Positions 7,071 to 11,669 of a DNA stretch of 11,669 nucleotides are shown piece after piece; position 1 is the stretch's first letter, and each line of letters begins with the position of its first letter. This DNA is from Candidatus Woesearchaeota archaeon. Its GTDB lineage: Archaea > Nanobdellota > Nanobdellia > Woesearchaeales > GW2011-AR9. The stretch spans positions 1 through 11,669 of the forward strand of contig JACPCC010000100.1 of NCBI GenBank assembly GCA_016179995.1, read 5' to 3'. The notes beneath the pieces are model-generated. The model did not search any database. It had not been told where the DNA came from and saw nothing but the letters and a program-made list of their open reading frames with translations. Both the position numbers and the translations under genes were made by a program.

Positions 7071-7630
7071 TCCATCCAACTGCAGACGTATCCCCTCAAG
7101 CCAAGATTGGCTTTGGAGTTAGAATTTGGCATCAATCACAAGTTAGAGAAGAAGCTGAAATTGGTGATAATTGTATTATTTCAAAAAATGTTTACATAGA
7201 CAAAGGCGTTAAAATAGGTCAAAATAGTAAAATCCAAAACAACTGCTCACTTTATCATGGTTCAGTTTTAGAAAATGGAGTTTTTATTGGTCCGCATTGT
7301 GTATTGACTAACGATAAAAATCCACGAGCGATAAATGCCGATGGTTCGCTTAAAACTGATAGTGATTGGGAAGAAGGAAAGATATTGATTAAAGAAGGAG
7401 CTTCTTTAGGTGCGAGAGTAGTTGTTCTACCTGGTATAAATATTGGTCAATTTGCTATGATTGGCGCAGGTTCTGTCATTACTAAAGATGTTCCTGATTT
7501 TGGACTAGTTTATGGCAATCCGGCACGATTAATGGGGTTTGTATGTAAGTGCGGAAAGAAAATATCTAAACAGTTCGAGGAGAAGAGGAGTGGAGAGTGG
7601 TGTGAGAAATGTGTTGAGAAAGGAAAGTGA
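7067..7630 (+). CDS. WbpD/WlbB-type UDP-3-amino-sugar N-acetyltransferase with C-terminal zinc-ribbon-like tail
   Basis: The 187-residue protein is a left-handed beta-helix acyltransferase. Hexapeptide repeats run from about residue 13 to 140 ([39 protein letters not shown]). The family-specific loop [10 protein letters not shown] (81-90) and a WEEGKI segment follow the pattern of WbpD/WlbB, which acetylate the 3-amino group of UDP-2-acetamido-3-amino-hexuronate with acetyl-CoA and work as trimers. After [10 protein letters not shown] the tail has C160-x-C162 and C179-x-x-C182, a small metal-ribbon arrangement also seen in many family members. The start overlaps the epimerase stop as ATGA and AGGGG (7055-7059) lies seven bases upstream. 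It should act on the product of the aminotransferase encoded at 9307. Acetylation of a different amino sugar is possible. Confidence 0.88.
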   Translation: MIHPTADVSPQAKIGFGVRIWHQSQVREEAEIGDNCIISKNVYIDKGVKIGQNSKIQNNCSLYHGSVLENGVFIGPHCVLTNDKNPRAINADGSLKTDSDWEEGKILIKEGASLGARVVVLPGINIGQFAMIGAGSVITKDVPDFGLVYGNPARLMGFVCKCGKKISKQFEEKRSGEWCEKCVEKGK

Positions 7631-7634
7631 TAAA

Positions 7635-7653
7635 GCAGTAATTCATTTGCTGC
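7635..7653 (+). terminator. Possible terminator hairpin after the acetyltransferase gene
   Basis: GCAGTAA (7635-7641) pairs with TTGCTGC (7647-7653) with one G·T pair and a five-base loop, starting five bases after the TGA stop. T-rich sequence follows (GTTTGTTTATT, 7661-7671, then CTTTTTGTTT, 7685-7694), but there is no uninterrupted U-run directly behind the stem. It would end the 5223-7630 unit. Confidence 0.35.
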
Positions 7654-7714
7654 AATTAGTGTTTGTTTATTGGTGATTAAAAGACTTTTTGTTTCTAATA
7701 TGGTTAATTAGTTA

Positions 7715-7743
7715 TTTAGAACTTAGAATTTTAGAACTAAGTT
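7715..7743 (+). repeat. Repeated TTTAGAACT with small inverted repeat upstream of the Nudix gene
   Basis: TTTAGAACT occurs at 7715-7723 and 7730-7738, with another TTAGAA between them at 7723-7728. AACTTAG (7720-7726) and CTAAGTT (7737-7743) form a 7-bp inverted repeat. The cluster lies 40-70 bases before the Nudix start and could be a regulator binding site or part of the leader. In such AT-rich DNA, chance is also plausible. Confidence 0.3.
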
Positions 7744-7768
7744 TAATTTACTTTAAAAAGAGATTCTT

Positions 7769-7773
7769 GAGGT
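7769..7773 (+). promoter_or_regulatory. Ribosome binding site GAGGT for the Nudix gene
   Basis: GAGGT lies nine bases before the ATG at 7783, in the clear intergenic stretch. This fixes the start. It contrasts with the genes at 5223, 9307 and 10460, which show no such site. Confidence 0.5.
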
Positions 7774-7782
7774 AGCGATACC

Positions 7783-8595
7783 ATGGAACAAAGACTACTA
7801 AATAATCCTGAATATTGGGATAATTTTTATGCTCGATATAGTTTCCCCAGTTTTGAAGAATTGGGATTTAATAACGTTAAAAGAACAGAATTAGAGATAG
7901 TAGAACAACCACGCATTTTAAATAATTTACATTCATTAATTAATGATTTTTGGGCAGATTATTCCATGACCACTCCCGGTGCTAAAAGAAATCTTAAATA
8001 TGGAGTGATGGGGACGGAGAGTATTGAAAATGTTGATGGTGTTTTGAAAGTAAGAGCATTTGAAATGGATTATGCCACCACTGTTTTTAGCAGTGATAGA
8101 AGAGGAGAGCATTACACTTCTTTATTAACCCAATCAGAACAAGGATTTTTGCAAAATAAACTAGCTACTTTGGGCGTTATTGGAATCACACAAGACCACG
8201 CAGGAAGATATCTTGTTGGAACAAAAGCAGGAACGAGGATTACCGGTGGATTAAAAGAGCCGTTGCCTATGGGCATGATTGATCTTCATAAAACACCGAA
8301 TGGTTTTGATCCTTTTATGAGCGGTTTACTGAATGAGTTGCATGAAGAAACAGGACTCTATTTAAGAAATGTAGCAGAAATAAGACCTACACATTTTTCC
8401 ATAGGAATGAATTATGGGGACTTTGCTTTAATTTCTGATGTCAAGTTAAGGCAAGGAGCAGAAGAATTTGTTAAGATTTCTAATGAGCATAGTTATATCG
8501 CTTTCTTGTCTAAAGAAGAGATAAAACAAGTGAATAAATATGAAATGAATCCAGTATTAGTTGGAAGTTTAACAGCGAAGGGTGTTTACGAATAA
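7783..8595 (+). CDS. Nudix hydrolase with an extra N-terminal domain and degenerate Nudix box
   Basis: The 270-residue protein has about 120 residues of N-terminal domain I do not recognise, rich in aromatic and charged residues. The Nudix fold follows from about residue 128: LGVIGIT, then GRYLVGTKAGTRITGGLKEPLPMGMID. The box helix reads NELHEETGL (184-192). The usual REUxEExGU therefore has N184 for arginine but keeps E185, E188 and E189 for metal binding. The upstream GxxxxxE part is not canonical and an inserted loop (about 168-178) precedes the helix. A long N-terminal extension with a degenerate box recalls the NUDT22 type that cleaves UDP-hexoses. That is a comparison of layout only. 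Set among nucleotide-sugar genes, it may hydrolyse an NDP-sugar or a damaged nucleotide. It is followed after 32 bases by a HAD phosphatase, which could act on the phosphate product. Confidence 0.72.
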   Translation: MEQRLLNNPEYWDNFYARYSFPSFEELGFNNVKRTELEIVEQPRILNNLHSLINDFWADYSMTTPGAKRNLKYGVMGTESIENVDGVLKVRAFEMDYATTVFSSDRRGEHYTSLLTQSEQGFLQNKLATLGVIGITQDHAGRYLVGTKAGTRITGGLKEPLPMGMIDLHKTPNGFDPFMSGLLNELHEETGLYLRNVAEIRPTHFSIGMNYGDFALISDVKLRQGAEEFVKISNEHSYIAFLSKEEIKQVNKYEMNPVLVGSLTAKGVYE

Positions 8596-8613
8596 TCTGA
8601 TTAAAAAATTACC

Positions 8614-8620
8614 AAGGAGG
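8614..8620 (+). promoter_or_regulatory. Strong Shine-Dalgarno AAGGAGG for the HAD phosphatase gene
   Basis: AAGGAGG is a full-strength anti-16S complement seven bases before the ATG at 8628. It is the best ribosome binding site in the window and fixes the start. Confidence 0.85.
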
Positions 8621-8627
8621 ATTAGAA

Positions 8628-9236
8628 ATGATTAAAGAAATTATTTTTGATTTGGGCAGAGTGGTAGTTCACGATCCTGATAGTGAAATTATTTTTCAAG
8701 ATATAGCTGATTCTTGCAAATTAAATTATGAGCTTGTGGTAAAGACGGCAACAGAACTTATTCCTGCTTACCAGAGAGGTGATTTAACTGACTTCACTTT
8801 TTGGCAAGAATTTGCTGAAATTACAAGATCAACTGCTCCTGAGAATGGAAATGATTTATGGTCGCAGGTATATGCTCAACGGTTAATGATAGATAATAAT
8901 ATTCTTAATTTAGTAGATCGCCTGAAAGACAACGGATATGTAACTCCTGCTTTATCTAACACTATTCCGCCCCACGTTCACGTATTGAAATACCGAGGAG
9001 TCTTAGATCATTTTGCACCACAAATATTATCCTGCGAGGTAGGAATGAGAAAGCCAGAAGAAGCCATTTATCGTTTAGCTTTAGAAAAAAGTTGTTTAAA
9101 ACCAGAAGAAGCTGTGTTTATTGATGATGTTCCAAAAAATGTTGAAGCTGCAGAAAAAATAGGAATAAATGGAATACACTATCGGAACTTTAAACAATTG
9201 GAATCTGAATTAAAAAGTTTAGGAATAAATATTTAG
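8628..9236 (+). CDS. HAD-superfamily hydrolase, subfamily IA (YihX-like phosphatase)
   Basis: The 202-residue protein has all four HAD motifs. Motif I is IFDLGRVVV with nucleophile D8. The second aspartate of DxD is replaced by glycine, as in the DLG-type IA variant 3 group that includes the glucose-1-phosphatase YihX. Motif II is LSNT (S110), motif III is RKPEEAIY (K142), and motif IV is FIDDVPKNVEAA (D166, D167). A helical cap lies between motifs I and II (about 17-90). The expected activity is phosphate removal from a small metabolite such as a sugar phosphate. The gene follows the Nudix gene closely and lies between the WbpD-type and WbpE-type genes, so a role in nucleotide-sugar turnover is plausible. 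Dehalogenase-like or other HAD-IA substrates cannot be excluded. Confidence 0.82.
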   Translation: MIKEIIFDLGRVVVHDPDSEIIFQDIADSCKLNYELVVKTATELIPAYQRGDLTDFTFWQEFAEITRSTAPENGNDLWSQVYAQRLMIDNNILNLVDRLKDNGYVTPALSNTIPPHVHVLKYRGVLDHFAPQILSCEVGMRKPEEAIYRLALEKSCLKPEEAVFIDDVPKNVEAAEKIGINGIHYRNFKQLESELKSLGINI

Positions 9237-9275
9237 ATAAAATCCAAAGAATAAAAGTATCTTAGTTCCTTAATC

Positions 9276-9283
9276 TTTATAAA
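9276..9283 (+). promoter_or_regulatory. TATA-box-like TTTATAAA upstream of the WbpE-type gene
   Basis: TTTATAAA sits inside the palindrome CTTTATAAAG (9275-9284). Its centre is about 27 bases before the ATG at 9307, the distance at which archaeal transcription starts. It would therefore place the start at or next to the ATG and give a leaderless mRNA. No SD sequence precedes this ATG. A bacterial -10 reading is possible, but no good -35 is visible. Confidence 0.4.
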
Positions 9284-9306
9284 GCAAAAATTAAGTCTTA
9301 TTCTCG

Positions 9307-10428
9307 ATGATTCCCATTGCTAAGCCCTGGCTGGGAGAAGAGGAAAAGAAGGCGGTTTTGCAGGTATTGGATTCAGGGATGCTGGCTCAAGGAAAAAAAG
9401 TTGCGGAGTTGGAGAAAGCTTTTGCTGAATTCATAGGAGTTAAGCATGCTATTGCTACTTCCAACGGCACTACAGCTTTACATGCCGCTCTTCTGGCTCA
9501 CAATATAAGTACAGGTGACGAGGTAATTACCACACCTTTCTCTTTCATAGCTACGGCTAATACTATTTCTATGTGTGGAGCTAAACCGGTCTTTGTAGAT
9601 ATAGAAAAAGAATCATTTAATATTGATCCGGAATTGATTGAAAAAGCCATTACTCCAAAAACCAAAGCCATTATGCCCGTGCATCTTTATGGCAAAGCCG
9701 CAAACATGAGTAAAATTATGGAACTTGCCAAAAAACATAATTTGATTGTTATCGAAGACGCCTGCCAAGCTCATGGGGCTGAGTTTATTAAAACGAATGA
9801 AACTACTAAAACTAGTGAAGCAAGTAAAACAGAAACACAAAAAGTAGGCTCTTTTGGTACTGGTTCTTTTTCTTTCTATCCTACGAAGAATATGACTTGC
9901 GGTGAAGGTGGCATAATTACAACTAATGAAGATATTGTGGCAGCAAAAGCTCGAAAAATAATTGCTCATGGTTCAGAAAAAAGGTATTATCATGATCACT
10001 TGGGATATAATTATCGTATGACTGATATTGCTGCAGCAATTGGCTTGGAACAACTGAAGAAACTGCCAAGATTTAATGATGCTAGAAAAAATAATGCTCG
10101 ATATTTTCAAGAAAAATTATCTTCATTGACTAATATAATTTTACCTAAGATAGATGAAGGACACGTCTTTCACCAATACACTATCAGAATAAAAAATAGA
10201 GATAAAGTGCTGGAACATCTAACGGCTAAGGGAATCCAAACTGGAGTGTTCTATCCAGTTCCAATCCATCAGCAAAAATCATTTTCAGAATACAATCAGC
10301 AATCTTTCCCTGTGGCAGAAAAAATAGCTAAAGAAGCTTTATCCATACCAGTGCACCCTCAATTATCTGAAGAAGATAAAGAATTTATTGTAAGAACATT
10401 AACAGAAATAAACCATAGCTTAAACTAA
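9307..10428 (+). CDS. UDP-3-keto-sugar aminotransferase, DegT/DnrJ/EryC1 family (WbpE/GnnB type)
   Basis: The 373-residue PLP enzyme has ATSNGTTALHAAL (50-62), TTPFSFIATAN (75-85), PVHLYGK (124-130), IEDACQAHGAEF (149-160, D151 and Q154), FSFYPTKNMTCGEGG (188-202, Schiff-base K194), the NYRMTDIAAAIG block (235-246) and FHQYTIR (288-294). These match WbpE/WlbC and GnnB closely. It should transfer an amino group from glutamate to the 3-keto sugar made by the dehydrogenase encoded next, 31 bases downstream. Residues 161-179 form a T/K/E-rich loop (TNETTKTSEASKTETQ) between HGAEF and VGSFG. Family members usually have only a few residues there (such as YKGKK), so this is an insertion of roughly a dozen residues. 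No SD precedes the ATG, and a TATA-like box lies at 9276. It is related to, but not interchangeable with, the fused aminotransferase at 3384. Confidence 0.9.
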   Translation: MIPIAKPWLGEEEKKAVLQVLDSGMLAQGKKVAELEKAFAEFIGVKHAIATSNGTTALHAALLAHNISTGDEVITTPFSFIATANTISMCGAKPVFVDIEKESFNIDPELIEKAITPKTKAIMPVHLYGKAANMSKIMELAKKHNLIVIEDACQAHGAEFIKTNETTKTSEASKTETQKVGSFGTGSFSFYPTKNMTCGEGGIITTNEDIVAAKARKIIAHGSEKRYYHDHLGYNYRMTDIAAAIGLEQLKKLPRFNDARKNNARYFQEKLSSLTNIILPKIDEGHVFHQYTIRIKNRDKVLEHLTAKGIQTGVFYPVPIHQQKSFSEYNQQSFPVAEKIAKEALSIPVHPQLSEEDKEFIVRTLTEINHSLN

Positions 10429-10459
10429 TATCCTAAAAATAAACTTAAAAAAAAATAAA

Positions 10460-11428
10460 ATGACAAACGTAGCAGTTATTGGTTTAGGAAATATGGGCAA
10501 GCACCATGCTAGAAATTATGCCAAAATTAATGGTGTCAAGCTAGTTGCCGTTTGTGATTTAAATGAAGAGTTAGCTAAAAATACAGCAGAAATGTTCTCC
10601 TGCCGTTATTATACTAATTATGAGGAGATGCTTGACAAAGAAGAAATTCAAGCAGCTAGTGTCGTTGTTCCCACTAACTTTCACAAAAAGACCGCCCTTA
10701 CTTGCCTACAAAGAGGGATTAATATTCTGATTGAAAAGCCGATTGCCGGAACCGTAGAAGATGCACAAGAGATAATTGACGTTGCCAAAGAAAAAAATCT
10801 CTTATTACAAGTGGGACATATTGAAAGATTCAATCCTGCAGTTCAAAAATTAAAAGAGATAGTAGACAGCGGGAAATTGGGAGAAATAACTTCTATCATT
10901 GCTCGAAGAGTAGGAGCTGTTCCGGTACAAGTCAGAGATGCCAATGTGTTGATTGATTTAGCAGTACATGATATTGATATAATTAATTATATTTATGATG
11001 CCTATCCAGAAACAGTTTTGGGAAACATTGGTAAAGCCATCATTGAAAAAAGAGAAGATTATGCTGAGATATTTCTAAAATATGGAAAGAGTTCAGGGTT
11101 TATACAAGTTAATTGGATTACACCATTAAAAATTAGAAATTTAAGCGTTACCGGTAGTAAAGGATATGCCGAATTAAATTATATTACTCAAGAATTGACA
11201 ATCTACGAGAGTAATTATACCAAAGAAATAGTCGATGAATATGGTGATACTGTCATTAAATTTGGACTTCCGGATAAAACTCAAGTAGGCATAGAACAAA
11301 TGGAACCACTTTATTTAGAACTTAAAGATTTTATTCACTGCGTACAAACAAAAAAACAACCTTTGGTTAATGGAGAAGTAGGTTTACAAGCTTTAAAAAT
11401 TGCCTTACAGGTTATGGAAAATAAATAA
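10460..11428 (+). CDS. Gfo/Idh/MocA-family UDP-HexNAc(A) 3-dehydrogenase (WbpB/GnnA type)
   Basis: The 322-residue protein begins with the Rossmann motif VAVIGLGNMGKHH (4-16) and has the family's EKP motif (92-94, K93) followed by VGHIERFNPA (118-127) and DLAVHDIDI (166-174, H170 as catalytic acid/base). This matches the NAD-dependent 3-dehydrogenases of 2,3-diamino sugar pathways. WbpB/WlbA act on UDP-GlcNAcA. GnnA acts on UDP-GlcNAc without prior oxidation at C6. No 6-dehydrogenase (WbpA/WecC) is in the window, so which substrate is used here is open. The gene lies just after its pathway partner, the WbpE-type aminotransferase. The gap (10429-10459) is AT-rich with a nine-A tract and no SD. 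The full-length domain ends with the usual C-terminal helix. Confidence 0.88.
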   Translation: MTNVAVIGLGNMGKHHARNYAKINGVKLVAVCDLNEELAKNTAEMFSCRYYTNYEEMLDKEEIQAASVVVPTNFHKKTALTCLQRGINILIEKPIAGTVEDAQEIIDVAKEKNLLLQVGHIERFNPAVQKLKEIVDSGKLGEITSIIARRVGAVPVQVRDANVLIDLAVHDIDIINYIYDAYPETVLGNIGKAIIEKREDYAEIFLKYGKSSGFIQVNWITPLKIRNLSVTGSKGYAELNYITQELTIYESNYTKEIVDEYGDTVIKFGLPDKTQVGIEQMEPLYLELKDFIHCVQTKKQPLVNGEVGLQALKIALQVMENK

Positions 11429-11492
11429 AGAATAATAATTTTAATAAAATAAGAAGAAGAATAATTAGTAATAATATGATCATTAATTAAGA

Positions 11493-11522
11493 GAAAGATT
11501 ATGGATAGAAAGATTATGGATA
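11493..11522 (+). repeat. Perfect 15-bp tandem duplication across a start codon
   Basis: GAAAGATTATGGATA occurs twice back to back (11493-11507 and 11508-11522). Each copy carries an ATG (11501 and 11516) in the same frame, so the second start is preceded by the same bases as the first. The unit is a multiple of three and adds five residues to the protein. Confidence 0.85.
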
Positions 11523-11669
11523 AAAAACTTCTTTTTTTAATCATCTTTGGCATAATTATTTTCGGGCTTAGATTATTCAATATTAATGAGGCGATTTATG
11601 ATGACGAATCGAACTTTGCTTATTCTTTGACGGTAATGGACGAATATGGATTTAATCATAATTATTATT
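11501..11669 (+). CDS. N-terminus of a probable GT39 / ArnT-like membrane glycosyltransferase (3' truncated)
   Basis: The frame is open from the ATG at 11501 to the window end (56 residues visible). A short basic start (MDRKIMDKK) precedes a hydrophobic first membrane helix (LLFLIIFGIIIFGL). An acidic segment INEAIYDDESNFAYSL follows, at the place where PMT/ArnT-type transferases carry their catalytic aspartates in the first external loop. These enzymes take sugars from polyprenyl phosphate on the outer face, which fits the DPM/ArnC-like synthase and SMR pair upstream. Two in-frame ATGs (11501, 11516) lie in a tandem duplication, so either may be used. The family call rests on one helix and one motif, so it is moderate. 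Other multi-spanning glycosyltransferases (GT83, Wzy-like) are possible. Confidence 0.55.
   Translation, partial: MDRKIMDKKLLFLIIFGIIIFGLRLFNINEAIYDDESNFAYSLTVMDEYGFNHNYY

Noticed and set aside
9613..9969. 118-codon open frame on the minus strand
   Set aside because: It lies wholly antisense to the conserved aminotransferase, has a Cys/Phe/Ser-rich composition typical of a shadow frame, and shows no motif.
11429..11500. Possible small gene or regulatory element before the GT39 gene
   Set aside because: It contains only A/T-rich sequence with a four-codon frame, and no SD, stem or clear TATA box.
11335..11580. 81-codon open frame on the minus strand
   Set aside because: It covers the dehydrogenase end, the gap and the GT39 start. 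Its repeated SIIFLSIIFL segment is only the complement of the 15-bp duplication.

Overview
This AT-rich window is a plus-strand block of cell-surface glycan biosynthesis genes. It holds 12 complete protein-coding genes and two partial ones at the edges. I see no rRNA, tRNA, CRISPR array, transposase or phage gene. The lineage cannot be fixed from the sequence alone. Internal genes of overlapping gene strings tend to have Shine-Dalgarno-like sequences. Several genes that probably begin transcripts (at 312, 5223, 9307, 10460) have none, and the gene at 9307 has a TTTATAAA box at the distance expected for a leaderless archaeal mRNA. That pattern, the compact ATGA-overlapping layout and the gene families lean towards an uncultivated archaeon, possibly DPANN-like. 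A low-GC or candidate-phylum bacterium is not excluded.

Layout. 1-179: tail of a probable SAM methyltransferase. 180-311: two tandem hairpins. 312-5119: a tight string comprising a NodB-fold polysaccharide deacetylase, two tandem FemAB/GNAT-fold transferases, a DegT-type PLP aminotransferase fused in frame to a four-helix EamA/SMR domain, and a second free-standing EamA/SMR protein. 5223-7630: a DPM1/ArnC-like family 2 glycosyltransferase, a WecB/WbpI-type UDP-HexNAc 2-epimerase and a WbpD/WlbB-type hexapeptide N-acetyltransferase. 7783-9236: a Nudix hydrolase and a HAD phosphatase with strong ribosome binding sites. 9307-11428: a WbpE-type aminotransferase and a WbpB/GnnA-type Gfo/Idh/MocA dehydrogenase. 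11501-end: start of a probable GT39/ArnT-like membrane glycosyltransferase.

How the genes may work together. Dehydrogenase, aminotransferase, acetyltransferase and 2-epimerase form most of the Wbp route to UDP-2,3-diacetamido sugars (GlcNAc3NAc(A), ManNAc3NAc(A)). The 6-dehydrogenase WbpA is not in the window. The upstream half has the same enzyme classes as the bacterial Arn pathway: DegT aminotransferase, GT2 polyprenyl-phosphate sugar synthase, NodB deacetylase, paired SMR flippase subunits and a GT39 transferase. This suggests that an amino sugar is loaded on a polyprenyl phosphate, flipped and transferred to a surface acceptor. The two FemAB-like proteins are translationally coupled to the deacetylase and could re-acylate an exposed amine. 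That part is inference. The most unusual items are the aminotransferase-SMR fusion and the deacetylase plus double FemAB arrangement.
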